Of a DNA stretch of 46,652 nucleotides, positions 8,025-16,641 are shown one piece after another. This stretch comes from Kineosporia sp. A_224. Lineage in GTDB: Bacteria; Actinomycetota; Actinomycetes; Actinomycetales; Kineosporiaceae. The notes beneath the pieces are model-generated. The model was not told where the DNA came from, did not search any database, and saw only the letters and a program-made list of their open reading frames with translations. The stretch is taken from the NCBI RefSeq assembly GCF_002198655.1, contig NZ_MWLN01000175.1:10801-57452 (forward strand). The letters run 5' to 3'. Each line of letters starts with the position of its first letter. Within the stretch, counting starts at the first letter, position 1. Both the position numbers and the translations under genes were made by a program.

Positions 8025-9215
8025 ATGATCGACTTCTTCACGTCCCTGCTGCGACCGCTCGAGCTCGCGGTCGCGTACATCATGGTCGGGTTCCACTCGG
8101 CGCTCACCACCATCGGCATGGACCCGGCGTCCGGGTGGACCTGGGCCCTGTCGATCGTCGGCCTCGTGGTCGTCATCCGGATCCTGCTCATCCCGCTCTT
8201 CGTCAAGCAGATCAAGGCGTCGCGCGGGCTGCAGCTCATCCAGCCCGAGATGAAGAAGATCCAGGAGAAGTACAAGGGCAAGACCGACCAGGCGTCCCGG
8301 CAGGCCATGAGCCAGGAGACGATGGCGCTATACCGCGACACGGGGACGAACCCGCTCGCGTCCTGCCTGCCGATCCTGCTGCAGTCCCCGATCTTCTTCG
8401 CCCTGTTCCGGGTGCTCAACGGGATCGGCAAGGGCACGGCGATCGGCCCGCTGGACGCCGGCCTCGTCAAGCAGGCGGACGACGCCACGCTCTTCGGTGC
8501 CCAGATCTCGGACACCTTCATGAAGGCCGGCGGCAACCTCAACGTCCAGATCCTCACCGTCGTCCTCATCATCCTCATGTCGGCGTCGACGTTCACGACC
8601 CAGCGCCAGCTGATGATGAAGAACATGCCGGCGTCCGCGCTGGACAACCCCTTCGCGCAGCAGCAGAAGATCCTGCTCTACGTCTTTCCGGTGATCTTCG
8701 CCGTGTCGGGCGTCAACTTCCCGATCGGTGTCCTCATCTACTGGCTCACGACGAACGTCTGGTCGATGGGGCAGCAGTTCTACGTCATCCGCCGGATGCC
8801 CGCCCCCGGCTCGCCCGCCGCGAAGGCGCTCGAGGAGCGCCGCCGGCGCAAGGGCAAGGGCGAGCCGGACGCCGCACCCGGCACCGAGGACGAGACGTCC
8901 TCGACCGGTGGTCCGACCGGTGGCCAGCGTCAGCAGCCGAAGCGGCAGCCGAAGCGCAAGCGCACCCCGCCGCCCGCGTACGGGACCCCGCCGGCCAAGC
9001 CCGCCGAGGGCACGGGCGCGGACGAGACCGAGGCCGGGGCCGGTGACGCGCCGCAGGGCGAGGAGCCGAGCAGCGAGCCCCCGACGCCGAGCGGACCGAC
9101 GACCGGTGGCCCCCGGGCGAACGGTGCAGCGCCGTCCGCCGGTGCTGCCGGCGGGGCGAGCAAGCGACCCGGCACCAAGCCGCGCCGCGGGAAGCCCAGT
9201 CAGCCCAAGCGCTGA
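8025..9215 (+). CDS. yidC: Membrane protein insertase YidC/Oxa1
   Basis: Inserts and folds membrane proteins alone or with SecYEG. The 396-residue protein has the actinobacterial five-helix Oxa1 layout. The first helix is followed by IRILLIPLFVKQIKASRGLQ, containing the buried Arg expected in the insertase groove, then the coiled loop PEMKKIQEKYKGK. Later helices include ILLQSPIFFALFRVLN and PIGVLIYWLTTNVWSMGQQ. After about residue 270 comes a long soluble tail rich in Pro, Gly, Lys and Arg, ending KPRRGKPSQPKR, a ribosome-binding type of tail. It has an ATG start with GAGG five bases upstream. Confidence 0.96.
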   Translation: MIDFFTSLLRPLELAVAYIMVGFHSALTTIGMDPASGWTWALSIVGLVVVIRILLIPLFVKQIKASRGLQLIQPEMKKIQEKYKGKTDQASRQAMSQETMALYRDTGTNPLASCLPILLQSPIFFALFRVLNGIGKGTAIGPLDAGLVKQADDATLFGAQISDTFMKAGGNLNVQILTVVLIILMSASTFTTQRQLMMKNMPASALDNPFAQQQKILLYVFPVIFAVSGVNFPIGVLIYWLTTNVWSMGQQFYVIRRMPAPGSPAAKALEERRRRKGKGEPDAAPGTEDETSSTGGPTGGQRQQPKRQPKRKRTPPPAYGTPPAKPAEGTGADETEAGAGDAPQGEEPSSEPPTPSGPTTGGPRANGAAPSAGAAGGASKRPGTKPRRGKPSQPKR

Positions 9216-9310
9216 CGGCAGCGGCCGCGCGCCGCGAACGACCCGGGACGACCGGGTCCACCAACCTGACGGGCATCGCCCGTGAAGACCGACACGTGGG
9301 AGGAAGCATC

Positions 9311-10066
9311 GTGAGCGACACGCACGCGGTGGAGGACACGCGGGTGACCGACGAGGACGCGCTCGTCGACGTGCCGGCCGGCACCGAGGTCGCCGGGGGC
9401 GCCTCCGGTGAACCGTCCGCAGTCGTCGAGGAGGTCGTCGAGGACGTCGTGGAGGACGTCGACGACGAGTCCGACGAGGACTCGGACGACGAGTCGGACG
9501 AGGACGACGAGGACGACGACACCGAGGACGGCGCCGAGGGGACGTCGTCCGGTACGCGCAGCCGGCGGAGCAGCCGCGGCGGCGAGTCGCTGCGTCGTCT
9601 TGAGGAGGAGGGCGAGGTCGCGGCCGACTACCTCGAGGAGCTCCTCGACATCGTCGACCTCGACGGCGACATCGACATCGACGTCGAGAACGGCCGGGCC
9701 TCGGTCGCGATCGTCGCCGAAGGCGGGTCGGACCGTGAGCTCCGCAAGCTCGTCGGCCCGGGCGGCGAGGTGCTCGAGGCGCTGCAGGACCTGTCCCGGC
9801 TCGCCGTCCAGGCGAAGACGGGGGAGCGAAGCCGGCTCATGCTCGACGTCGCCGGATTCCGCGCGGCCCGCCGCAAGGCTCTCGAGGAGCAGGCGGCGCG
9901 GGCGTGCGAGGAGGTCCAGCGGACGAGCCAGCCGCTGCGCCTGGAGCCGATGTCGGCGTTCGAGCGCAAGGTGGTCCACGACGTCGTCGCGGACGCCGGG
10001 CTCGTGAGCGAGTCCGAGGGCGAGGACCCGGCTCGCCGGGTCGTCATCTTCCCGGCCTCGGCCTGA
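9311..10066 (+). CDS. jag: Jag/KhpB family RNA-binding protein (KH and R3H domains)
   Basis: RNA-binding protein encoded next to yidC in most Gram-positives and linked to cell division and envelope control. The first 85 residues or so are disordered and extremely acidic (runs such as DEDSDDESDEDDEDDD). Then come a KH domain (LIVGPGGEVLEALQDLSRL-type core) and a C-terminal R3H domain with ERKVVHDVVADAG. The GTG at 9311 is chosen because GGGAGGA ends six bases upstream; the alternative GTG at 9296 overlaps this ribosome-binding site. The product is 251 residues. It lies 12 bases ahead of rsmG. Confidence 0.93.
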   Translation: MSDTHAVEDTRVTDEDALVDVPAGTEVAGGASGEPSAVVEEVVEDVVEDVDDESDEDSDDESDEDDEDDDTEDGAEGTSSGTRSRRSSRGGESLRRLEEEGEVAADYLEELLDIVDLDGDIDIDVENGRASVAIVAEGGSDRELRKLVGPGGEVLEALQDLSRLAVQAKTGERSRLMLDVAGFRAARRKALEEQAARACEEVQRTSQPLRLEPMSAFERKVVHDVVADAGLVSESEGEDPARRVVIFPASA

Positions 10067-10077
10067 GCGGCAGGCAC

Positions 10078-10824
10078 GTGACCGGCGACGGCCGGACGAC
10101 GACGGCGCCACCCGCACCGAGCGGGGGCGCCGTCGTCGCGTTGTTCGGCGACCGGGCCGCGCTGGCGGAGCGGTTCGCGGCCCACCTCGCGACGACCGGG
10201 GTGGAGCGCGGGCTCATCGGGCCGCGTGAGGTCCCGCGGCTTTGGGAGCGGCACGTCCTCAACTGCGCGGCGGTGGCCGAGCTGCTGCTGCCCGGCGAGC
10301 GGTGCGTCGACGTCGGATCCGGTGCCGGGCTGCCGGGGATAGCCCTGGCGATCGCGCGCCCCGACGTCACGGTGACCCTCGTCGAGCCGCTGCAGCGTCG
10401 CGTCGTCTGGCTCGAGGAGGTCGTCGCGGACCTCGGGCTCGGGACGGTCGAGGTGGTCCGCGCACGGGCGGAGGAGCTGCACGCAGCGGGACCCCGGTTC
10501 GACGTCGCGACCGCGCGGGCGGTCGCTGCGCTCGACAAGCTCGCCGCGTGGTGCCTGCCGCTCGTCGTCCCCGGCGGCCGGCTGCTCGCCCTCAAGGGAC
10601 GTTCCGCGGCCGTGGAGCTGGAGGCCGCCGACGGTGCACTGACCCGGCTCGGTGCCCGGTCCCGCTCGATCGTCGAGTGCGGCGCGGGGGTCGTCGAGGA
10701 GCCGACGACGGTCGTCGTCGTCGAGGCGGGGGAGCCGGTGTCCCGGCCCGGCCGTACGGGGCGGAAGACTCGGACCGGCGGGACGGCGGCCCGCGGATCG
10801 GGTCGGACGCGTCCCCGTTCGTAG
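10078..10824 (+). CDS. rsmG: 16S rRNA (guanine-527-N7) methyltransferase RsmG
   Basis: SAM-dependent methyltransferase modifying G527 of 16S rRNA, also called GidB. The 248-residue product contains LWERHVLNCAAVAELL, the SAM-binding segment VDVGSGAGLPGIALAI and the later DVATARAVAALDKLA and GGRLLALKG motifs. The GTG at 10078 gives a family-length protein; the longer frame overlaps jag. The C-terminal 35 residues are a basic Arg/Gly/Thr tail not typical of the fold. It is the last gene before the parS-rich spacer. Confidence 0.96.
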   Translation: MTGDGRTTTAPPAPSGGAVVALFGDRAALAERFAAHLATTGVERGLIGPREVPRLWERHVLNCAAVAELLLPGERCVDVGSGAGLPGIALAIARPDVTVTLVEPLQRRVVWLEEVVADLGLGTVEVVRARAEELHAAGPRFDVATARAVAALDKLAAWCLPLVVPGGRLLALKGRSAAVELEAADGALTRLGARSRSIVECGAGVVEEPTTVVVVEAGEPVSRPGRTGRKTRTGGTAARGSGRTRPRS

Positions 10825-11212
10825 GGCGCCCGGCCGCGGTCGACTGCCCGCGCGGCACCGTCGGGCTCGTGCGGACCGGGGCATCTCGCCGGGCATCTCG
10901 CCGGGCGTCCGGCGCGCTCTGCGGGGGGCCCGACCCAGGTGCTCCGTCGGTCGGTGCGCGGCCGCGTCTCTGGCTCTGGACCGCCAGGTTCGACGAGGTG
11001 TCTCCGATGGAGTCACCGGCCATCGCGCGGAGTGCCACGGTCTACTGCGTCAGGTCAGGAAGCCGGAGAGTTCGACGGTCTCTGCCCGGGGAAGCTCGTG
11101 TCGGGGCAGGAGCCCGAGCTGGTCGACCGCCGATGGGCACGGCGACCGTAGGGTCGCCGCGGCGCTGTCCCGGTCGATGTCGATGGGCCGGCCGGTGATG
11201 TCGACGTGACGC

Positions 11213-11228
11213 TGTTTCACGGGAAACA
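11213..11228 (+). promoter_or_regulatory. parS: parS site A
   Basis: TGTTTCACGGGAAACA matches the ParB-binding consensus TGTTTCACGTGAAACA at 15 of 16 positions. The one change breaks the central CACGTG to CACGGG, a variant shared by most sites here. Confidence 0.85.
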
Positions 11229-11286
11229 CGGGAGCGCGGGGCGGACGCAGCGCAGGTACCGCGCGCCGAGGGCGGCCTCACAGAAC

Positions 11287-11322
11287 CGCTAGAAGCACGG
11301 CGGTCGCTAGAAGCACAGCGGT
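11287..11322 (+). repeat. Tandem duplication of an 18-base unit
   Basis: CGCTAGAAGCACGGCGGT (11287-11304) is followed directly by CGCTAGAAGCACAGCGGT (11305-11322), one mismatch. It lies 60 bases beyond parS site A in the non-coding spacer. Confidence 0.8.
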
Positions 11323-11611
11323 CGCAGGGACGAGCCGGACGACAAGACCCTCGACCGACAGTGCGGTGCGCGGTGGACCAGGACCCGCCCGATCGTCCAC
11401 GGCCGTGGCCGCTCGCCGGTGACGACGGTCTCCCTCTGCCGGGCCGGTCGTGCACCTGCTCTGCTGCCGATACTCGCCGAGCTGCGCGTCGCGATCCGCG
11501 ACCCCGGACCTGCAGCGGTGCCGTCCTCCTGGCGGCCGTCCCCTCTGGCTGCGATGACGCGAGACGAGGGCTCGCGTGCCGTTACGGGGTGGTGCTGCGC
11601 ATGCTGACGCC

Positions 11612-11869
11612 ATGACCGAGTGGGAACCGGATACCGGCAGCATGGCTCCGCGGTGGCTGGTCGCCGGCGCCCGCGTTGGGCACCGTGGCTTCCGCTTCGG
11701 GATGGTCGCCCACGTGGGCGCCAAGGGCGCTCCCGGTGTCTGGATCGACGTCGACTTCGGACAGACCAAGGCACTGGCGCCGGGGGGCGACTTGCCGTTC
11801 CTCTCGTGCCTGTCGCTGCCTTCGTCAGCGGAACGGAGGCAGGCGCGGCGGACTGTTGTGGCGTTCTAG
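11612..11869 (+). CDS. Small unassigned protein with a possible small beta-barrel (Tudor/KOW-like) domain
   Basis: An 85-residue frame from the ATG at 11612. Residues about 14-62 read ARVGHRGFRFGMVAHV, then GAPGVWIDVDFGQTKAL and DLPFLS. The pattern of a Gly-Val-His turn, a Phe-Gly step, alternating Val residues and a VDFG strand resembles small SH3-like barrels such as the UvrD/PcrA C-terminal domain. The tail is basic. It has no good Shine-Dalgarno sequence and sits in a parS-rich spacer, so it may be a relic or a chance frame. I do not recognise an orthologue. Confidence 0.4.
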   Translation: MTEWEPDTGSMAPRWLVAGARVGHRGFRFGMVAHVGAKGAPGVWIDVDFGQTKALAPGGDLPFLSCLSLPSSAERRQARRTVVAF

Positions 11870-12070
11870 ACGGTGACAGGGGCACCGTGGGTGCCATCCA
11901 TGCCTGCCGAGCAAGATGGCCACGTGTCGACGGATCTGGGTACCGCCGCCAGATTGAGTACAGATGGGGGACCAGGCCCTTGCTCGAGAGGGAGACCCGC
12001 CGGAGGTGGCAGGTGCTGCGATCGGGCGCGTGGTCCCGCGGGCGGTTGTCCGGCGCGCGATGGCGGCTGT

Positions 12071-12086
12071 TGTTTCACGGGAAACG
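12071..12086 (+). promoter_or_regulatory. parS: parS site B
   Basis: TGTTTCACGGGAAACG has the same central variant as site A and 14 matches in 16 to the consensus. Confidence 0.85.
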
Positions 12087-12331
12087 CGACGCACCTTGGT
12101 CTCCCGCCCGCTCGATGGCAGGGGTCGGAGCCCGACCGTTCGTCACCGCTGAGACTCGTGGTCGGGTCCACAAGCAACGGGATGATCGGCCCCGCCTCTG
12201 GTGATGGCTCGGGGCTTGCGGCGGTCATTGCGTGACGATGACCAACCAACGCCCGGCAGGGCTGGGGCCCGCCCTCTCATGCGTCCTTCGGCCGTGGGTC
12301 CTCCGGGAAGCCGGCGAGTACCGGACTCGGT

Positions 12332-12347
12332 CGTTTCACGGGAAACA
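12332..12347 (+). promoter_or_regulatory. parS: parS site C
   Basis: CGTTTCACGGGAAACA keeps the 14-base core GTTTCACGGGAAAC, identical to the cores of sites A and B. It lies about 300 bases ahead of the preferred parA start. Confidence 0.85.
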
Positions 12348-12650
12348 ACGCGTCGCGCGGGTCGACCCAGTCGAGTCCGGACGACAGGTCGGCGAGGGAC
12401 GACCAGGATCCGACGTTGCGCGACTGAGGCAATTGCGACCGCTCGCCGCGTCTCCGAACGGGCAGCCGGAACGACCTCCGAGGCGCACGTGGTCGAGGCT
12501 GTTGATGCCGATGCCCCATCCCTGGGCGCGTTCGTTGCGTCTCGGAGCCGAACCCTGCTTGGCTGGCGGAGGAACATCCGTTGTCGGCACATAGGGTGCA
12601 GTTGCCGCAGGGCGGAGCCACAGCGGGGAGTGGACACGGGAGGATGGCGC

Positions 12651-15368
12651 GTGAGTGGGATCGGCTGGCCGACACAGGGGACCGTCACCGAGGACGGAGG
12701 GCTGGGATGGCCGGTGGTCGCGGATGACGCGGACCTCGAGACTGACGCGCCGGCCATGACGCCGAGCGGCGCCGACCCCGCCGCCGACCCCGCCGCCGAC
12801 CGGTCGGCCGCGTCCGAGGGTGCGGTGTGGTGGGAGGCCCTGCACGCTGACGATGCCATGGCGGCGGTCGAGACGGAGGTCGTCGTCGAGACGGCGTCGA
12901 CGTCGTTCGTTCCGGTGGCGGCGTTGCCGACCAGGGTTGAGACCGCCGTGCCGGGACCGGTGGCCGCGCTGCCTGCGCCGACCCGGGAGGTCGACGTGCG
13001 GGCCCAGGAATGGGGTGGTCCGGCAGCGCCGACCCCGGCTCTCGTCGGTGAGCTCCGCCGGCAGGGTCACGACGGGTCGCCTCAGCAGATCAGCGGGCCG
13101 CCGTCCGCGTTTCACGTGGAACCGCTTAATGAGGTCTCCCCGACAGAGCCGGGCCGATGGGGACGGTGGCGGGACTCGGTCGACGAGGCGCCACGGGCGC
13201 TGTTCGAGGGAGACCTGCCCGCGTCCGAGGAGACGGACCGGACCGAGCCCGTACCTACCTCGGGGCCGGAGGGCCGGGTCGTCGGGACGACAGCGAAGCC
13301 GGAGTGGGTGCCCGACGGGTCGTCGGCGGGGGCCCGGTCCTGGCGGGAGCAGGAAGCGAATGCTCCTTCGGTTCCCGGCGCCGGCGCTCCCGCGGACGAC
13401 GAGCGAGCGTTCTCTCCCGGTAGCAGCGGGCACCGCTCGGCCGACGCTCTGACCGACTCACAGGGTCTGACCCCTGACCCTGACGGGGCGACCCGCCCTC
13501 GTCTGGTGGACCTGCTCAGTGGCGGCACTCCGGAGGGGGAGGCTGCTGCTCCTGGTGAGCTCTCGGACGCGGACGCCACGGTGGCCACCGAGGGCGAAGG
13601 GCCGCACCTGTCGGAGGCACCTACAGGCGAGGTTTCCCGTGAAACGGTCGCACCGGTGGACGGTCCACGCGACGTGGGTAGGGCGCCGGCGGGGGCGGTC
13701 CTGGTGCCGCCCGGCCGGGACGAGAGTGGACTGACCGAGGAGTCCGTGGCCGTCGGTCGTCCGGCGATGGATGCTCCAGCAGTTGACGCCCCCGCGGAGG
13801 ACGCCCCTGTGGAGGACGCCCCCGTGGTGGACGTCCCACCGGGTGGGCTCGACCGGTCGGCCTCGGTTTCCCGTGAAACGACGCGTCTGGATGACGAGCA
13901 GGAGGAGGTCGACGGGGACGCGGGCGTGACGCCGTCCGACGAGCTGCCGCCCCTGGAAGACCTGGGGGAGATGTCGGAGGCCCGCCGGCTCCCCACGATC
14001 GACGACTCGCCGGCCGAGGCCCCGAGCCGGTCGATCGACCAGGGTGCAGCCGCCGAGGCTGTTTCCCGTGAAACCGACACGCCCGGCCCTGGTGCGGCAG
14101 CCGGTGACATGAACGGAACCGTCACCCCTGCGTGGGAAGATCGGGCCGCGGGAGACGGTGCTCAGACCGAACCCGTGGATATGTCGCACGACCCACGCGG
14201 TGACGTACCCGCAGGGCAGACTGCACCCGCGGAGCTTTCGCACTCGGAGGCTCCGGGACCGATGGATGGGAGCGCCGGCATGGACGAGCGCGCAGGCGAC
14301 GGGGGAGTCCTCGTCGCAGGTGCCGCGCCGTCGGGGCCGCAGGAGCAGATGAGCGAGTACGGACACATGACGACCACCGGGTCGACACCGGCACGGGTGG
14401 GCTACGAGGAGCACGAGCGCGTGGACCTGGTCCGCTCGCTGCCGTCGGTGGACGACTCCACGCCACTCGCGGTCGAGGTCGCCGAGGACGCGCGCCGCCG
14501 GATCACCCTCTCCGGCCGGCCGTTCCCCAAGCCGCCGCACACCCGGATCATGACGGTGGCCAACCAGAAGGGCGGCGTCGGCAAGACGACGACGACCGTG
14601 AACATGGCGGCCGCGCTCGCCCAGGCGGGGCTCAACGTCCTGGTCCTCGACATCGACCCGCAGGGCAACGCGTCGACCGCTCTGGGGATCGACCACCACA
14701 GCGACATCCCCAGCCTGTACGACGTGGTCGTCGAGGGGATGCCGCTCGCGGACGTCGTGCAGCCGTGCCCCGACGTGCCGAACCTCTGGTGCGCCCCGGC
14801 GACGATCGACCTCGCCGGCGCCGAGATCGAGCTCGTGTCGTTGGTTGCACGTGAAACACGACTGCAGCGGGCGCTCGCCACGTACCTCGACGAGCGCATC
14901 AACGCCGGGCTGCCGAACATCGACTACGTCTTCGTCGACTGCCCGCCGAGCCTCAGCCTCCTCACGGTCAACGCCTTCGTGGCGGCCCGTGAGGTGCTCA
15001 TCCCGATCCAGTGCGAGTACTACGCGCTCGAGGGGCTCTCGCAGCTCCTCAAGCACGTCGAGCTCATCCGGGGGCATCTCAACCCGGAGCTCCACGTCTC
15101 GACGATCCTCCTGACGATGTACGACGGCCGGACCCGGCTGTCGTCGCAGGTGGCCGACGAGGTGCGCGAGCACTTCCCCGAGCAGGTGGTGAAGACCTCG
15201 GTGCCGCGCAGCGTGCGCATCTCGGAGGCGCCGAGCCACGGCCAGACCGTCATGACCTACGACCCGGCCTCGAGCGGGGCGCTGTCGTACCTCGAGGCGG
15301 CCCGCGAGCTCGCCGAGCAAGTGCTCACGTGGAACGACCGGCCGACGACGACTGAGGAGCGAGTGTGA
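12651..15368 (+). CDS. parA: ParA chromosome-partitioning ATPase with a very long disordered N-terminal extension
   Basis: A deviant-Walker ATPase that moves ParB-parS complexes over the nucleoid. The core is unmistakable: [19 protein letters not shown] with the signature Lys at about residues 638-656, [33 protein letters not shown] and [16 protein letters not shown]. The preferred start is the GTG at 12651, preceded by GGGAGGA with six bases spacing. It gives 905 residues, about 570 of them an Asp/Glu/Pro/Ala-rich disordered leader. An internal ATG at 14349 (AGGAG three bases upstream) would give a normal 339-residue ParA, so the start is open. Three parS sites read VSRET at residues 328, 406 and 471, and one reads VARET at 732. 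The stop overlaps parB by four bases. Confidence 0.9.
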   Translation: MSGIGWPTQGTVTEDGGLGWPVVADDADLETDAPAMTPSGADPAADPAADRSAASEGAVWWEALHADDAMAAVETEVVVETASTSFVPVAALPTRVETAVPGPVAALPAPTREVDVRAQEWGGPAAPTPALVGELRRQGHDGSPQQISGPPSAFHVEPLNEVSPTEPGRWGRWRDSVDEAPRALFEGDLPASEETDRTEPVPTSGPEGRVVGTTAKPEWVPDGSSAGARSWREQEANAPSVPGAGAPADDERAFSPGSSGHRSADALTDSQGLTPDPDGATRPRLVDLLSGGTPEGEAAAPGELSDADATVATEGEGPHLSEAPTGEVSRETVAPVDGPRDVGRAPAGAVLVPPGRDESGLTEESVAVGRPAMDAPAVDAPAEDAPVEDAPVVDVPPGGLDRSASVSRETTRLDDEQEEVDGDAGVTPSDELPPLEDLGEMSEARRLPTIDDSPAEAPSRSIDQGAAAEAVSRETDTPGPGAAAGDMNGTVTPAWEDRAAGDGAQTEPVDMSHDPRGDVPAGQTAPAELSHSEAPGPMDGSAGMDERAGDGGVLVAGAAPSGPQEQMSEYGHMTTTGSTPARVGYEEHERVDLVRSLPSVDDSTPLAVEVAEDARRRITLSGRPFPKPPHTRIMTVANQKGGVGKTTTTVNMAAALAQAGLNVLVLDIDPQGNASTALGIDHHSDIPSLYDVVVEGMPLADVVQPCPDVPNLWCAPATIDLAGAEIELVSLVARETRLQRALATYLDERINAGLPNIDYVFVDCPPSLSLLTVNAFVAAREVLIPIQCEYYALEGLSQLLKHVELIRGHLNPELHVSTILLTMYDGRTRLSSQVADEVREHFPEQVVKTSVPRSVRISEAPSHGQTVMTYDPASSGALSYLEAARELAEQVLTWNDRPTTTEERV
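13108..13123 (+). promoter_or_regulatory. parS: parS-like site D inside parA
   Basis: CGTTTCACGTGGAACC keeps the central CACGTG palindrome and has one change within the 14-base core (GTTTCACGTGGAAC). It is read in a different codon phase from the other internal sites, as Phe-His-Val-Glu-Pro. Confidence 0.65.
13631..13646 (-). promoter_or_regulatory. parS: parS site E inside parA
   Basis: GGTTTCCCGTGAAACG is the reverse complement of the GTTTCACGGGAAAC core found at sites A-C. In the parA frame GTT-TCC-CGT-GAA-ACG encodes Val-Ser-Arg-Glu-Thr. Confidence 0.85.
13865..13880 (-). promoter_or_regulatory. parS: parS site F inside parA
   Basis: GGTTTCCCGTGAAACG has the same 16 bases as site E and also encodes VSRET in frame. 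Confidence 0.85.
14060..14075 (-). promoter_or_regulatory. parS: parS site G inside parA
   Basis: TGTTTCCCGTGAAACC contains the reverse-complement core of sites A-C and encodes VSRET in frame. Confidence 0.85.
14843..14858 (+). promoter_or_regulatory. parS: parS-like site H inside the ParA ATPase domain
   Basis: GGTTGCACGTGAAACA retains CACGTG and differs at one position of the GTTTCACGTGAAAC core. It encodes Val-Ala-Arg-Glu-Thr within a conserved part of the ATPase domain, so it must satisfy both protein and DNA constraints. Confidence 0.6.
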
Positions 15369-16534
15369 GCGAGAAGCGACGGGGACTGGGCCGCGGACTC
15401 GGTGCACTGATCCCGAACACCACCGGGACGAAGACCGCGGGGGACCGTCCTGTCGACGTGTTCTTCCCGGGGAAGACGGAGAGCGCGCCCGCCGTCGTCC
15501 CCGAGGCCCGTGCCACCCCGAACGGCGAGACGCCGGGGACCGGCACCGCCGCACCGACGGGCGCACCGGACGCGGGCACCGGCACCGCATCGACGAACGG
15601 CGTGGCGACCGACGGTGCCACCTCCGCGGTCGTCGACCTCGACGCCGCAGCCGGCTCGGCGTCCTCTTCGGCCGGTACCGGTGACCTGCTGCCGGTCCCG
15701 GGGGCCCGGTTCGCCGAGCTGCCGGTCATGTCGATCCGGCCGAACCCGCGCCAGCCGCGGCAGGTCTTCGACGAGGAGGCCCTCGCCGAGCTCGTCCACT
15801 CCGTCAAGGAGATCGGCGTCCTGCAGCCGGTCGTCGTCCGCGAGGCGGCGAGCGAGGACGGCGAGGCCCGCTACGAGCTCATCATGGGTGAGCGCCGCTG
15901 GCGGGCCACCCAGGAGGCCGGCCTCGAGACGATCCCCGCGATCATCCGCGAGACGGCGGACGACGTCCTCCTGCGCGACGCGCTCCTCGAGAACCTCCAC
16001 CGCAGCCAGCTCAACCCGCTCGAGGAGGCGGCCGCCTACCAGCAGCTGCTCGACGACTTCGGCTGCACCCACGAAGAGCTCGCGACCCGGATCGGCCGTT
16101 CGCGGCCGCAGATCAGCAACACGATCCGGCTCCTCCGGCTGCCTCCGCTCGTCCAGCGCCGGGTCGCCGCGGGAGTCCTGTCCGCCGGTCACGCCCGGGC
16201 GCTGCTCGGCCTCGACGACGCGGCGGCGATGGAGCGGCTCGCGCAGCGCATCGTCGCCGAGGGGCTCTCGGTCCGGATGGTCGAGGAGATCGTCGCCCTC
16301 GGGGACGGGCCCGTCGCCAAGCCCGCGAAGAAGAGGCCGCGGGCCGGCGGTCACACCTCCGAGCTCAACGACCTCGCGTCGCGGCTCGGGGACCGCCTCG
16401 ACACGAAGGTCAGCGTCGCGCTCGGGCGGAGCAAGGGTCGGCTGAGCATCGACTTCGCCAGCGTCGAGGACCTGAACCGGATCATCGGCCTCATGTCTCC
16501 CGAGGTGAAGGGCGTCTTCCAGGAGGTGCGCTGA
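15365..16534 (+). CDS. parB: ParB chromosome-partitioning protein (parS-binding CTPase)
   Basis: Binds parS, loads as a CTP-dependent clamp and stimulates ParA. The 389-residue product begins with the ParA-contacting basic peptide [16 protein letters not shown], then a variable Ala/Thr-rich linker to about residue 110. The ParB/Srx nucleotide-binding fold follows, with [17 protein letters not shown] and GERRWRA near residue 176. The helix-turn-helix domain contains [19 protein letters not shown], and the C-terminal dimerisation region ends [16 protein letters not shown]. The GTG start overlaps the parA stop by four bases. A strong hairpin follows the gene. Confidence 0.97.
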   Translation: MSEKRRGLGRGLGALIPNTTGTKTAGDRPVDVFFPGKTESAPAVVPEARATPNGETPGTGTAAPTGAPDAGTGTASTNGVATDGATSAVVDLDAAAGSASSSAGTGDLLPVPGARFAELPVMSIRPNPRQPRQVFDEEALAELVHSVKEIGVLQPVVVREAASEDGEARYELIMGERRWRATQEAGLETIPAIIRETADDVLLRDALLENLHRSQLNPLEEAAAYQQLLDDFGCTHEELATRIGRSRPQISNTIRLLRLPPLVQRRVAAGVLSAGHARALLGLDDAAAMERLAQRIVAEGLSVRMVEEIVALGDGPVAKPAKKRPRAGGHTSELNDLASRLGDRLDTKVSVALGRSKGRLSIDFASVEDLNRIIGLMSPEVKGVFQEVR

Positions 16535-16564
16535 CCGCGCGCCGACGAGGTCCCGAACGACGAG

Positions 16565-16596
16565 AGCGGCCCCGCACCGTGAGGTGCGGGGCCGCT
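16565..16596. terminator. Hairpin between convergent parB and ddl
   Basis: A perfect 14-bp stem (AGCGGCCCCGCACC) with a GTGA loop lies between the ends of the two convergent genes. It lacks a clear U-run on either side but is well placed as a bidirectional terminator. Confidence 0.75.
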
Positions 16597-16641
16597 CCCG
16601 TGTCTGTCGTACCGCGCCCGTGCCGGGCCTCTGCGGGGGGC

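Larger units (their letters stand above)
10825..12650. other. Gene-poor spacer between rsmG and parA holding parS sites
   Basis: About 1.8 kb with one weak small gene candidate (11612-11869). It holds three parS sites (11213, 12071, 12332) and an 18-base tandem duplication (11287). Codon-position bias in most frames is poor compared with flanking genes, and the frames that stay open are Arg-rich as expected for non-coding GC-rich DNA. It probably forms part of the centromere with the parA gene body. Confidence 0.7.

Noticed and set aside
12201-12650. Extending parA upstream to the GTG at 12201
   Set aside because: The added sequence is Arg-rich and lacks the acidic composition of the rest of the extension, while the GTG at 12651 has an ideal ribosome-binding site. 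The frame's VSRET at 12333 is explained by the parS site.
13770-13850. Short DAP-type repeats considered as a CRISPR or other repeat array
   Set aside because: The units are a few codons, imperfect and in frame; they are low-complexity coding sequence within the ParA extension.
13458-15590. A 710-codon minus-strand frame antisense to parA
   Set aside because: It has no domain pattern and is Arg/Pro-rich, while the plus strand encodes the complete ParA ATPase.
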